Both the position numbers and the translations under genes were made by a program. The notes beneath the pieces were generated by a model. The model saw only the letters and a list, made by a program, of their open reading frames with translations, had not been told where the DNA came from and ran no database searches. Source: Rhizomys pruinosus (taxonomy: Eukaryota; Chordata; Mammalia; Rodentia; Spalacidae). Taken from it: a DNA stretch of 64,000 bases. Within the stretch, counting starts at the first letter, position 1, and the number at the start of each line of letters is the position of its first letter. Positions 37,762-48,277 of the stretch are shown here, one piece after another. The DNA lies in assembly GCA_009823505.1 (NCBI GenBank), contig VZQC01005746.1:1386901-1450900 (forward strand), given 5' to 3'.

Positions 37762-37956
37762 AAGAATGACTTTTACACTGGGCGTGGTGGCACATGCCTT
37801 TCATCCCAACACTCGGGAAGCAGAGGCAGGCAGATCTCAGTGAGTTCAGCCTGATCTACAGAGCAAGCTCCAGTCCAGCTGGGAGTAAAGGGAGACCCTG
37901 TCTCAAAAATAACAACAACAACAACAACAACAACAACAAAAAGAATGACTTTTACA
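37762..37956 (+). repeat. B1 SINE with 16-bp TSD
   Basis: B1 from GGGCGTGGTGGCACATGCC with a (CAA)n-expanded tail. The TSD AAGAATGACTTTTACA is at 37762-37777 and 37941-37956. A small deletion in the middle removes part of GTTCAAGGCCAGCC. Confidence 0.96.
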
Positions 37957-38143
37957 ACATGCCCATTATCTGAACTAAAGACTTACCTAAACTTGGAACC
38001 CAAAAGTCGCTGTTTGTAATGTAAAGAAGCTCCATGAGCCATGTGATCCTCTTTATCCTGGCCATATGACTTTAATCTTTCAGGATCCCTCCTTGCTCTC
38101 CATTCAAGTTAATGAATGAATGTATGCATGCATGCTCCACACT

Positions 38144-38573
38144 TCAAACTGTAAGGAGCTGTAGGATTTAGCTTGCTTACGCTGAGCTTACTTACAAGGA
38201 AGTTGACTCTGTGAATTGTCACCTCGAGCCTTTTTCCAAAAGCTGGGTGCGGACGTGTAGTAAAAGTCACCAGCCTTTCTCAAGAGCTGGGTGCGAACAT
38301 GCAGTAAAAGTCACCAGATACTCCAGCCTGATGTCTCAACTCAGTGATCTTGCAAGAACAGACCCTCCTCTGACGCCAGACCCTGTTTCACCCACCCCCT
38401 CCCCATTTCCTGATTCTTCCCGCCTTTTGCCAAATATATACTGCTGTCATAATTCAATAAATCAGACTTTGACAACCTCGCAAAGTCTCGTTCTTCTCTC
38501 TCGCTTATCTGCAGGTTTTGGGGTCCTTCTCGGGTACCTGACGTTACATGACCCGTAGACAGGGTCATCAAAC
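38144..38573 (+). mobile_element. ERVK-like solo LTR with 6-bp TSD
   Basis: A 418-bp LTR, TG at 38150 to CA at 38567, bounded by the direct repeat TCAAAC at 38144-38149 and 38568-38573. A 6-bp duplication is typical of class II (ERVK) elements. The U3-like part carries a 44-bp tandem duplication at about 38241-38328, and AATAAA lies near 38456. No internal region or second LTR is present, consistent with LTR-LTR recombination. The 115-codon frame across it is not a gene. Confidence 0.8.
38241..38328 (+). repeat. 44-bp tandem duplication in LTR U3
   Basis: AGCTGGGTGCGGACGTGTAG and AGCTGGGTGCGAACATGCAG start 44 bp apart, each followed by TAAAAGTCACCAG. Duplicated U3 segments often contain enhancer motifs. 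Confidence 0.9.
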
Positions 38574-39145
38574 CACTAAAAGTAGTGTGTAATGTCATTG
38601 CAAACAATGAAAGAAATTGAATGTGTGTCATTCCTAGGACTAGGGATCCAAGGGCAAGTTATTCAGATAAAATAAGGGTGGATCCTATCTTCTGCTTCCC
38701 CATTTCACACTGGAGATACTGTTTTATTAAAAAGAATGAGGAAAACCCTGGCTTGAGCTCAGCAGTTCTAATCTGGTCATAAAGGCAACGTTAAGGGCCA
38801 TGCTATCTGTTTTTTTATGCATTGCAATAATGTGGATTGCTAATGCTGCAGTGGTAGGCACCTTCACAATTCCTCTTAAGTTCCTTTATCTCAGTTTCTC
38901 TAACACCCAGTTGCTATTCCATTTCATTGTGATTTAAGATTGTTTTTGAGAAGATTTGTTTTTGAATAGGAAATTAGGTTAACTGGGCAGAAAATTCAAA
39001 TCTAAATTCAAATAGGTCTAAAATTCATATTAATCAAATTATATATCAAATTATGATTCTTAGTAGCCATTTAAATTTAGCTATAAGTTCCACTTTAATT
39101 TAAATTTTCTTAGTTGTTAAAAAAATAAGGAAAGAGCCCCATTTT
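38574..39145. other. unique AT-rich DNA
   Basis: No recognised element. Confidence 0.4.
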
Positions 39146-39147
39146 AA

Positions 39148-39370
39148 AAAATATATATTTTATTTATTTATTGTGTCTGAATGCATTGCCTGCATTTATG
39201 TAAGTCCAACTGTATCACACAGTGCTCACAAAGGTCAAAAGAGGGCGTTAGATCCCCTGGAACTGGAGTTTATGATGGTGATCAGCTGCCATGTGGATGC
39301 TGGTTTTGAAACCAGGTCTTCTGTAAGGGCAGCCAGTTCTCTTAACCACTAAGCCATCTCTCCAGCCCCA
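39148..39370 (-). repeat. B2 SINE, older, unduplicated
   Basis: Complement of B2 ending CTAAGCCATCTCTCCAGCCCC. Many substitutions, and a single GGAACTGGAGTT segment. Confidence 0.9.
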
Positions 39371-40132
39371 AAGCACACTTTTTTTGTCATTTAACTGTAA
39401 CTCTTAGTTTTGAAACATTAGGAAAGGTTGTCTTTTCCCAAATAGTGATCAAGAAATGAAAAATAGTAGTTTCCTATTGTTAAGTCTGTTGTTAATTCCC
39501 AGAATCCCAAGGGGCACAGAGACACCCACTTCCTCCAGAGGCTATCAATCTTCTGACCTCTTCCTCTGTAGCTGAGGCCCCGCCCCAGGCTATAAATGGG
39601 TGGTCCCCAGGCACCATATCTTGCCCCTCGCCTCCTGCCTTTGTTCCACAACATGTCTGCAGGCAGCCTGCTCCAGCAGCTCACATGGAAGTAAATCACA
39701 TTCCTGGAGTGACTTAAGCCTCATGTGCCTTTTAATCTGGGGGCTGAAGGTGCATGGCCTTTTTATAACCTAACATTCTCGTGCCATGGACTCGGATCGC
39801 CATTCCACACACACCCCCAATCAGGGTAGCCCGACCACCTTTTGGGGGGAGAACTCCTGGGATGGACTTGCCAGCAGTGTATTACTCCAGACAACCAGCT
39901 TCCACATTCCACGATGAGGTACCACTCTGTTCTCCCGCACTCTTCCTCCTTCCCTTCCCCCTCTCTCCCTCTCTCCCTCTCTCTCTCTGCACTTCTGCCA
40001 CTTGTACTTTCTCTCTCCTCTCTCCACTTTTCCTCTCAGCCTTAGCCTTTGGATGTTTTGAACCCACTGAGGCTTGCAGGATGCCTCAAACTGGGTTCAC
40101 ATGCACAGTGAGGTAAAACTCTATGCTGTCTT

Positions 40133-40168
<36 letters not shown>

Positions 40169-40543
40169 TTCACTCTCATCCACCCTCTCTCCACCTCTGT
40201 CTTCCCTCCAATTCTTCCTTCATATTTTTAGCCTCCTGTTAAGAGGATGCAATTCCTCCACTCCATTCTGCTTCCCCCCTTTTGTACCTCTGAGAGCCAG
40301 TGTATCAGGGATTCCCCCAAATTTTCCATCTGGATTGCTGTCCACTGGGATGCTGGGGACAAAATCCAGACCCATTTTCCAGTCCCCCCTGTGAATTTTG
40401 GGACACCAATTTTGCAGGCCTGTGGACCCCATTTCAGAGTACCCCACGTTGGTCATGTAGGCGTGGGGACTCTGACCAGCACCCCTGACACTAGGGCGGA
40501 CATGCCCTAGCCCTCAGATGGTGCTTTGAGAATAAAGGCCTTT
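39371..40543 (+). other. pyrimidine-rich, LTR-like block (left part)
   Basis: Unclassified. A GC box (CCCCGCCCCAG, 39578-39588) is followed by TATAAAT at 39591-39597, a promoter-like pairing common in LTRs. AATAAA lies at 40531-40536. Internally, 39902-39943 and 40098-40140 are degenerate copies of each other (CACATTCCACGATGAGGTACC / CACATGCACAGTGAGGTAA), each followed by a CT-rich run. The ORR1-like element interrupts this block at 40544. Frames on both strands here reflect the CT/GA bias. Confidence 0.35.
40138..40166. repeat. (CT)n microsatellite
   Basis: Run of CT dinucleotides in the pyrimidine-rich block. Confidence 0.9.
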
Positions 40544-40548
40544 ACTTC

Positions 40549-40903
40549 TGTGGTGGTTTGGATGAGTGTCCCCCATAGGCTCTAGGTATTCAGACATTTG
40601 CCTCCAGTTGGTGGCACTGTTTTTGGAGGTCTTGGAGGGTGTGGCCATGCTAGAGGAAGTGCGTTGCTAGGGGCAGGCTTAGTGAGTTTAACAAGCCTGG
40701 TGGTATACAGTTGCTTCCTCTTTGCTTCCTGTGCTCTTTGCGAGATGTGACCCTCGGTTTGCTGCTCCAGATCCAGCCACCACACTTTCCGCCACAATGG
40801 ACTAATTCCCTGGAACTGCCAATCGTAAGCTCAAATAAACTCTTCCTTTTATAAGTTCCTTGGTCTGGTGTTTTATCACAGCAACAGAAAACTGACTAAT
40901 ACA
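40549..40903 (+). repeat. 5' LTR of the ORR1-like element
   Basis: 355 bp, from TGTGGTGGTTTGGATGAGTG to CTGACTAATACA. It carries an AATAAA polyadenylation signal in the CTCAAATAAACTCTTCC stretch and the typical ORR1/MT ending. Confidence 0.95.
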
Positions 40904-40908
40904 GTTAT

Positions 40909-40926
40909 TGGTACCAGGAGTGGGGT
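40909..40926 (+). promoter_or_regulatory. primer-binding site, tRNA-Leu type
   Basis: TGGTACCAGGAGTGGGGT lies 5 nt downstream of the 5' LTR. From memory of the mammalian tRNA-Leu(UAA) 3' end, it is complementary over all 18 nt including CCA. Leucine-tRNA priming is characteristic of the ERVL/MaLR group. Confidence 0.8.
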
Positions 40927-40948
40927 GTTGGCTGTGAAGAACCTGACC

Positions 40949-42058
40949 ATGTGTATGTTTGGAGAAGTGTGGAAGACTTTGGAACTTTGGGCTGGAAAGG
41001 CTGTTGACTATTGTAAGCAGAGCTTAAAGGGCCATTCTAGTGGAGGCCTGGAAGAAAGCATGGCTGCAAAAGATGTGGTTCCAGGGGAAAATAAAGACTT
41101 AGGCAGCAACTGGGATATTTTGATAAAGAGTCTGGCAGCAGTTTGCCCACAGCCCAAATGCTTGCCTGATGCTAAGTTGAAAAGCAATGGACTGATGTCT
41201 TTGGTGGAGGATATTTCAAGACAGCCTAATGTAGAAATGGTGGCGTGGCTTTTAATGGTGAATATTGTGCAGATCTACAGTGAAGAAGAGCAGATGGGGC
41301 AGAAAGAAATGCAGAATGTACAGTTTGGATCTGAAAACTGCACTAGGAAGATTAAAGGTGGGGCCAAGGCATGTGAAGGAGAGGCTCCCTTTCATAAGGA
41401 GATTAAAGCGATTAAGGAGAGGCCTGGAGATTTACAAGTAAACAAAAGAATCAGTACCTTCAGGGCAAGACCACACCCAGCTAATCCTCCAACAAGTCCA
41501 GGGCAGAGAAAAGTTGCAAATGTGGTTGAAATAGGCCAGGGTCCATCCCAAAATTGCAGCCAAACTCGGCAGTTTCATTCACGTGGTGCTGGCTTTAGAG
41601 GCATGAAGTTTGCAAGAGTGAAGGGGTCATCAGTTCTTCCTCCACAGTTTCAGAGAGCTGCCAAGGTCAGGCAGAGCGCAGCAGGGGTGTCCCTGCATAA
41701 AGTAGGCCCTGATAGGCCATTGTGTGAAGCTGTGAATGTGAAGCCTGGTTGGCAGCGGAGACCCCAAGAAGACATTCGAGATGCCAGACCTGTGAGATAT
41801 TTGCCAAGGAGAGCTGCATACAGGGAGTGGTACCAGCCTAAGAAAGAGATGTATGTTGCAAGCAAAGCTGGAAGAGCTGAGCCATCTAAGCCCTTTGGAA
41901 GTCAAGTCCCAGAAGTTGCATGTGGAGCTACAGGACTTGGCGTTTGCCCTGCTGGTTTTCGGTCTTGTTTTGGTCCAGTATTTCCTCACTATGCCTCTAT
42001 TCCTCCCTTTTGGAATGGGAATGTGTATTCGGTTCCACTGTATATTGGGAGTATGTAA
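40949..42058 (+). CDS. MaLR internal open reading frame, 369 codons, unknown product
   Basis: From the first ATG (40949) the frame runs 369 codons to a stop at 42058. It is also open upstream into the 5' LTR, but without an ATG. The N-terminal third is mixed and slightly acidic (LEESMAAKDVV, YSEEEQMGQKEM). From about residue 170 it becomes Pro/Arg/Lys/Gln-rich, with RRPQEDIRDARPVRYLPRR near residue 275. The C-terminus is aromatic and Cys-containing. I see no CCHC zinc knuckle, protease, RT or integrase motif and no signal peptide. MaLR interiors are thought to derive from an ERVL-like gag, so a degenerate gag is the likeliest origin, but I cannot show homology. Overlapping minus-strand frames at 41630-41989 are shadows. 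Confidence 0.5.
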   Translation: MCMFGEVWKTLELWAGKAVDYCKQSLKGHSSGGLEESMAAKDVVPGENKDLGSNWDILIKSLAAVCPQPKCLPDAKLKSNGLMSLVEDISRQPNVEMVAWLLMVNIVQIYSEEEQMGQKEMQNVQFGSENCTRKIKGGAKACEGEAPFHKEIKAIKERPGDLQVNKRISTFRARPHPANPPTSPGQRKVANVVEIGQGPSQNCSQTRQFHSRGAGFRGMKFARVKGSSVLPPQFQRAAKVRQSAAGVSLHKVGPDRPLCEAVNVKPGWQRRPQEDIRDARPVRYLPRRAAYREWYQPKKEMYVASKAGRAEPSKPFGSQVPEVACGATGLGVCPAGFRSCFGPVFPHYASIPPFWNGNVYSVPLYIGSM

Positions 42059-42222
42059 TTTGCCTTTTGATTTTACAGGAGCTTACAGTTAAGAGATTGG
42101 CCTGAGTCTCAGAAGAGACCTTGGACTGTGGACTTTTGAATGGCATTGAAACTGGTAAAGACTATGGGGACTTTTAAGGTTGGACTAAATGCATTTTGCA
42201 TTTTATATGGTCAGGAGCCTAT

Positions 42223-42240
42223 GGGGGCCAGGGAGTGGAA
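42223..42240 (+). promoter_or_regulatory. polypurine tract of the ORR1-like element
   Basis: The purine-rich GGGGGCCAGGGAGTGGAA lies directly before the 3' LTR, interrupted by CC. This is the expected site for plus-strand priming. Confidence 0.7.
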
Positions 42241-42582
42241 TGTGGTGGTTTGGATGAGTGTCCCCCATAGGCTCTAGGTATTCAGACATTTGCCTCCAGT
42301 TGGTGGCACTGTTTTTGGAGGTCTTGGAGGGTGTGGCCATACTAGAGGAAGTGCATTGCTAGGGGCAGGCTTAGCCTGGTGGTCTACAGTTGCTTCCTCT
42401 TTGCTTCCTGTGCTCTTTGCGAGATGTGACCCTCGGTTTGCTGCTCCAGATCCAGCCACCACGCCTTCTGCCACAATGGACTAATTCCCTGGAACTGCCA
42501 ATCGTAAGCTAAAATAAACTCTTCCTTTTATAAGTTCCTTGGTCTGGTGTTTTATCACAGCAACAGAAAACTGACTAATACA
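42241..42582 (+). repeat. 3' LTR of the ORR1-like element
   Basis: 342 bp, nearly identical to the 5' LTR. It lacks 13 bp (GTGAGTTTAACAA) present in the 5' copy near 40680-40692. Confidence 0.95.
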
Positions 42583-42587
42583 ACTTC

Positions 42588-43194
42588 CTTCCTATAGATC
42601 TCTCTCTTTCTTCTCCTCTCCTCCTCCCCCACCCCACGTGCTCTGATCTGTATCTCTAGGGGTACCCTTGGCAGATTTCTGTGGTAACAGACTGCACCCT
42701 CAATACAGGCTTTTTTTCTCTTCTGTTTTCTTTCTTTTATTGTGCCTTCCCTGCTGCCCCAGCCCTGCCACCCCTCACCCCCATACATTTTCCTCCCTCC
42801 CCTGCACCACCATGCACCTCCATACCCTGTCGCTACTACCGCATGGCTTTTTTCCCAGTGACGCATTCAAACAGAAATGGGAGTGGCAGACTGTTTCCAT
42901 GTCTACTCCTCAGCCACCATCTTGAGGGTGCCCCATTTCCATGACATGACTGAGCCACACTGATTCCATCTAGACCACGTGGCAGGAAGCCTGAATTTAC
43001 ATCAGACCTGATAACAACTAATTCCATGTTCTAATTCTTTTACAATTTATTTAATGGCATGTTCTGATCCTTTCACAATTTTGGTTTTGGGTTTTATATT
43101 GGATTATACAAAGGCAATTGAAATTCCATTAATACATTTTTATGCAGAGTAACTAAGATTTGTTTTACCATTTTTCATCCATTTCAAAATACAA
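42588..43194. other. right part of the pyrimidine-rich block and unique DNA
   Basis: Resumes the CT-rich sequence interrupted by the ORR1-like element (TTCCTATAGATCTCTCTC...). GGTACCCTTGGCAGATTTC...GTGGTAACA near 42660-42689 resembles an LTR terminus but has no matching TSD. After about 42945 the DNA is unique and AT-rich. Confidence 0.35.
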
Positions 43195-43699
43195 TCAATT
43201 TTCATTTTTTTAGTCATCTTTATTTTTTTATTTTATTTATTATATTTTAAGGGATTCACAATATTGGTGCTAGCATCCACAGATGAGGGATACCATTCAT
43301 TGTTTTTCTGGGACTGTTTTACTTCACTCAGCATGATATCTTCTAGCTCCAGCCATTTACCTGCAAAGCTCATGATGTCATCTTTCTTTACCGCTGCATA
43401 GAACTCCATTGTGTAGATGTAAGAGATTTTCTCTATCCACTCATCAGTTGAGGGGCACTTGGGTTGGTTCCACCTCCTTGCTATTGTGAAGAGAGCTGCA
43501 ATAAACATGGCTGTGCATATATCTCTGTGGTAAGATGAGTTTTGTGGGTACATGCCCAGTAGAGGTATGGCTGGGTCAAATGGCAAGTTCATTCCAAGTC
43601 TTCCAAGGGTTCTCCACACTGCTTTCCATAGTGGCTGCACGAGTTTACATCCACCAGCAGTGGATGAGTGTTCCTCTTTCCTCAATTTTCATTTTTTTA
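43195..43699 (-). mobile_element. 5'-truncated L1 with perfect 18-bp TSD
   Basis: The TSD TCAATTTTCATTTTTTTA is identical at 43195-43212 and 43682-43699. The insert is the last part of L1 ORF2 in reverse, with the complement of an A-rich tail at the low-coordinate end. It lacks most of the L1 3' UTR seen in other copies here, ending soon after GGGATTCACAATATT. The 150-codon minus-strand frame at 43233-43685 is the ORF2 C-terminal segment (PSTDEW, KYNK) with an altered start. Confidence 0.93.
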
Positions 43700-43949
43700 C
43701 TTTTGTATGGATAGTTAATTTTTACAGGCTTTTGTTTGAGATTTTTACATCATTTGGCTTTTTAACAATCACTGTTTTTTTTAATATTTTGTTTACAAGA
43801 CTTTTACCTAATTTTAAAGGATTATTTCAGATTTTGGCATTTTTCCATTTAATTGTTCTTTTCTTTATAAACCCCATTTTATTCAGAAATCCATTTTTGT
43901 GCTTGCTTCTGGATACAAGCCACTGTATCTCACATTAAGAAGGTGTGTG

Positions 43950-44130
43950 CAGCTGGGCGTGGTGGCACACGCCTTTAATCCTAGCACTTGGGAGGCAGAG
44001 GCAGGCAGATCTTTGTGAGTTCAAGGCCAGCCTGGTCTACAGAGTGAGTTCCAGGACAGCTGGGCTACAGGGAGACTCTGTTTCGAAAAGACAAAAAAAC
44101 AGAAACAAAACCAAAAAGAAAAAAGGAAAT
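43950..44130 (+). repeat. B1 SINE
   Basis: Full-length B1 from AGCTGGGCGTGGTGGCACAC, ending in a mixed CAAAA/AGAAA tail. Confidence 0.95.
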
Positions 44131-45960
44131 ATAATTTAAATTAATTATCTTACAGTAATAATTAACATGTCAAAGAAATATCTAATTTTCTCATCAACTA
44201 CATGAAATTTCATTGCATTCATTTCCTGAATAGTAACAAAATATGATTTAATTACATATTGCTTTCTACCCTTTAATTGTCTTCAAATAAGCTTGTTTTT
44301 CAAGATATTTAGGCAAAAAGATCCATACCAAGCTTTGCTTTTTCAGTTTATAACAATTCTGGTTAAAATAGTCAAAGGGAAGTATTGACTTATGGATTTT
44401 GATTATCAGTTGATGGGAAAGACATAAAACAGAGATTTTGGACTCTTTTATTTCATTAAAAAATGGAGCCGTGTTAAGGATTAAGAAATGATGGTGATAA
44501 TGATCAGTTTTTCTTTCTCTGTTCTTATTTATAGCAATTTCCTTTACTGGGATAGTACTTATCTATGTTAGCCAATTTAATTAACACATGAGATGCTGAA
44601 ATACTGTATTCTCTTGAAAAGCACACAGAACAATATTCTTGATGAATTTTCTCCAAAAATAAGATATTCCAAATTGTTTTTCTAACACCAGGATAAATTT
44701 TGTGTCATTATTGAATTCTGGAGATTGAATAAAACCTCAAGGAAGCAATGTTTTTATTTCATCTTCCCAGAACAAAAAAACTGTCCAAAGGGAAAATAGA
44801 ACAAACTTATGAAATGAAAAGAGTGTCATTAGTGTGTTGGCTTCGTTTGTTAACATTGCCTAATAAGGCCCTAAATAATCTGATAAATTTGCCATTGACA
44901 GAGAATTGGGGGAGGGAGACTGCCTTTGTAAATACAGAAATATTTAGTGCAAATATCATGGACAGATTCTGCCATTTAAATATTTTGAAAGTTATAAGTT
45001 ATAATTTGGTGTGGAAAAAATAAGACCTGTTCCACCTCAACCAGACAGAATCCTAGCATGGATGTAGAAGTAGGCAAATCCCCAACCCTACCAGAGGAAC
45101 TATTTGGCAATCTTGAGAAAAGCTGCAGGAGGAGATTCAGTTTGTTATAAGGATGTGAGATTGGGTAGGTTGACCAAGTTCCATGAAAAAAGTCCCAAAA
45201 GAATTAACAGAGCTCATATTACACTCAGTAGGTTTTAGGAGAAAACAATGAAAATATGAAGTTTAAGTGTGAGGGTAGTAAGATGGGAATGAAGATGTAA
45301 AGAAGTGTTCTGGGTATAATCAAATACAATTGAAATTATCTCAAAGAATCAATAAAAGTTCTAATAAAGTATTTATTTAAAAAGGTAAGCTTCTGTCAAA
45401 TTCAGAAGGTAAAGTCATTTTATCTAAAAATATTTTTCATATATCTTCAAAAGTATTAAATATTGATTTAAATTACTGAATATTAATAATTATAGTTAAA
45501 CTATTAAATTACATATTAGATGTGATTATTAAATAATCATCAATTTATCCATATTATCATATCAACAACAATTTTAACTTCTAATTAGCAATCCTGGAGG
45601 TTATCATGCTACTTTTTAGTAGTAAGATAAAATGTATTTTATTTTTCAAAAAAAATTTGAATTGGCCCAGCAAACAGCTTATTTCGGCTAATTAAAAACG
45701 TGTTTACGAGAAGATAGACTGACTTCGATTCAGAGCTCTAATAATAATACTTTTTTGAAAAAAATTAAATAGTAATATTTAAAACATGATTCTTAATTTA
45801 AAACCCCCATTTCTCCAATTCATACACAGAATTAGTTATTCAGTCATGTGCAACTTGAAAAAGTGATTTTTTTTATGTGAGTCACATTCTGTATTTCCAT
45901 GTAGTAAATAAGAATAATACATAACTTTATGTTGAGTATAAGAATTAAAAATACTGGATT
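44131..45960. other. unique AT-rich DNA
   Basis: About 1.8 kb with no recognised element. The 91-codon frame at 44748-45023 has no motif. Confidence 0.45.
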
Positions 45961-45964
45961 AGAA

Positions 45965-46148
45965 AAATGAACTCCAGCAGTTTAAGAAGCACTGTAAGTT
46001 GACTCTTCCAAGCAGGACCTAGGTTTCATTCCCAGTGCCCCATATGGTGCGCTAACCAAATAATCCTAATGCCAGTTCCAAGGAAACTAGATCAACATTT
46101 TTCTGATCTCTGGGAAACTGCATGACATGAGGGCAATTATTCACATAC
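45965..46148 (+). repeat. old B2-type SINE
   Basis: Degenerate B2: CCTAGGTTTCATTCCCAGTG, ATGCCAGTTCCAAGGAAAC and TGCATGACATGAGGGCAATT. Confidence 0.7.
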
Positions 46149-46149
46149 T

Positions 46150-46395
46150 GCTTTTTTTATTTTTTTAAAAAATTTATTTAATTATCTTTGTTCTATGTGT
46201 ATGAGTGTACTGTCTGCATGTAAGTTTGGTGGCACCGTGTCATGCAATGCTGCAGGAGGTTCAGAAGGGGGTGTCCAGATTCCCTGGAAATGGAGTTAAA
46301 GATGTTCTTAGCCGCCTTGTGGGTGCTAGGGAATGAACCCTGGGTCCTCTGCAAGAGCAGTCGGAAGCTTAACAGCTAGCATCCTCCGAGCCACA
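46150..46395 (-). repeat. B2 SINE with many indels
   Basis: Complement of B2 (TACTGTCTGCATGTAAGTTTG, GGAGTTAAAGATG), unduplicated type. Several one-base insertions or deletions break otherwise conserved motifs, for example GCAGGAGGTTCAG and GGGTGTCCAGATTCCCTGG. Confidence 0.9.
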
Positions 46396-47554
46396 ACATA
46401 TTTGCATTTTGAATATTGCATGAGACTTAGATTATCAATATTATAACTCATGGCCTTAAAATTATCTACATGAGCCTGATTCTTCTTTCATTTAATAGAG
46501 TTAAATAAGAAATCTCTGCTTTCAAATTCAGCATTGTGATGATTATTGACATGTTAAGTAAACCATTTAAATAAAATTTATTTCTCAACTATTAAATTAA
46601 GACTAACTTAAAATATAAACTGTTTAATTGTCAACAAATTTAATTTTCTCAAGAACTCTCAAAATAGTATTGGATATTATTAGTTTTTGTTTCTTCTTTT
46701 TTTAAAAATGAATATATTTTAATTTTTTGAGAATTTTAGAGAATACTATTGTATTTCCATTATTTTCACCCTTCTCAATGCATCCACCTTCTCATGTCCT
46801 CCCTACATATTCATGTCCTTCTTCTTTTGATTATTTTTGTATACATATATATAACATATATAATATATAATGCATTTGCCCATCATCATTTAATGGTGCC
46901 CATGTTTATATGTGATTATGAGAGTTCATTTGGGAATAGATAAGCTCTCAGGGAGCTAACCTCTGGAGAAAACTTTTTCTCCTCCATTAGCATATGTACA
47001 TTGCTTAGCTGTAATTCTACCTCTTAAAGGTGGGGACTCTTAAACATTTTCCCTTGTGCTTTGACATGTCTCAGTGGTTGCTTGTCAGGATGCAAATCTT
47101 TTTGTTGTTCTTCTTTACAGTTTTATTGAATTTTTATGTCTTCTTAAGTTATTATAATACCATTGAGTTTTCATGGATGTAGCTTCCCTATAATGTCAAG
47201 AAAACATTAACAACAGTGTCTCCTCTTTTTTATGTTATTTTCCATAGGAATGAACTTAATTTCTCCAAATATACTATACATGTAACAAAAGCTCCAATTC
47301 AGTTATATAAAAACATAAAATAATAAGAAATTTGAGGCCTTTCTTATGAAAAATTGATCAAACATAAAATAATTTTTTGATTATTTATGAATGAGAGTAG
47401 CTCAAATTCTAAATTCAGACATCTCTTTTCCATTAATAATATTTAGTAGTGCACATAAGTCAATTATTCCTCCTACATTCTGCCCTATCATATTAATTCA
47501 CAGGTCATAAAAATTATGCATGGCTGCTTATGGGAACTACACAATTTGACTATT
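46396..47554. other. unique AT-rich DNA
   Basis: No element recognised. There is a polypyrimidine/TATA stretch at 46790-46870. Base accuracy is doubtful from here to about 55 kb. Confidence 0.4.
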
Positions 47555-47555
47555 C

Positions 47556-47792
47556 ATTTTAATTTTTTTAATGAATGTACTGTTTCTGCATGTACGTCGG
47601 TGCACCCGTGTCCGGCAAGCTGCGGAAGGTCAGAAGGGAGGGCGTCGGATTCCCCTGGAAACTGGAGTTCTCCTGGAATTGGGAGTTTCAGATGAGTTCT
47701 CACCCCAGTGGCTGTTGCTGGGGATCAACCCGGTCCTCTGCAGAGCAGTGAGGCTCTATAACTGCTAGGCATCTCTCAGCCCACTGAACTAT
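47556..47792 (-). repeat. B2 SINE with many indels
   Basis: Complement of a duplication-bearing B2 that keeps CpGs (GGCGTCGGATTCCCC) yet has numerous single-base indels (GGAAACTGGAGTT, ATTGGGAGTTTC, CAGAGCAGTGAGG). Confidence 0.92.
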
Positions 47793-48002
47793 TCATCTTT
47801 TAAATTGAACAATATTAATACATTTTCATGAACAAAACAAGAATTAACCCATTATTAGTAGAGCAATCTGATATATCTTTGTAATTATACAGGGAGACTG
47901 ACTTGACTTAAAGACATTGCACCCCAATTAAGAAGAACAAATTTATATTTTATATTGAGAGAAGGGACAGATACAATGATATACGGAAATTGACATTTTT
48001 TA

Positions 48003-48277
48003 TTTTTTTTATTTTTATATTATTTTTTTAATTTTATTTTATTTGTATGTGTATGAATGTACTGTCTGCAATGGAAGTGTGTGCACCCGTGCACGTGCAA
48101 TGCCAGCGGAGGTGCAGAAGAGGAGTGTTAGGATTCCCCTGAAGAACGGAGTTTCCTCCTGGAATTGGAGATTTCAGACGGTTCTCGGCCTCATGTGGGT
48201 GCTGGATATCGAACCCCGGGTCCTCTGTAAGAGCTGTCAGCCGCTCTTCTAACCGCTAGGTCATCTCTCCAGCCCCG
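48003..48277 (-). repeat. B2 SINE with many indels
   Basis: Complement of a duplication-bearing B2. GGTTCTCGGCC and CGAACCCCGGGTCCTC keep CpGs, while GTGCACGTGCAATGCCAGCGG and CCCCTGAAGAACGGAGTTTCC show extra bases. Ends CATCTCTCCAGCCCC. Confidence 0.93.

Larger units (their letters stand above)
40544..42587 (+). mobile_element. complete ORR1-like MaLR LTR retrotransposon
   Basis: Two direct LTRs (40549-40903 and 42241-42582) flank a 1.34-kb interior. The 5-bp target duplication ACTTC is identical at 40544-40548 and 42583-42587, matching the 5-bp duplications of ERVL/MaLR elements. The LTRs differ at 7 aligned positions (about 2%) plus one 13-bp deletion in the 3' LTR. A primer-binding site and polypurine tract are present, and one long open frame fills most of the interior. 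No pol domain is seen, so mobilisation would have needed another element's enzymes. By LTR divergence this is recent compared with the other LTRs here. Confidence 0.95.

Noticed and set aside
39781..40116. 111-codon frame and its minus-strand counterparts
   Set aside because: They come from the CT-rich low-complexity stretch (Leu/Ser/Pro runs, or Arg/Glu/Gly runs on the other strand).
40868..40948. Upstream extension of the MaLR frame, starting at GTG in the LTR
   Set aside because: The extension lies in the LTR and primer-binding site and has no ATG. The first ATG is at 40949.
39490..42689. Single large LTR with TGTTA...TAACA termini enclosing the ORR1-like element
   Set aside because: The termini could be paired, but the flanking bases do not match as a target-site duplication, so boundaries were not called.
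43233..43685. 150-codon minus-strand frame as a gene
   Set aside because: It is the ORF2 C-terminus of a truncated L1 bounded by an 18-bp TSD.
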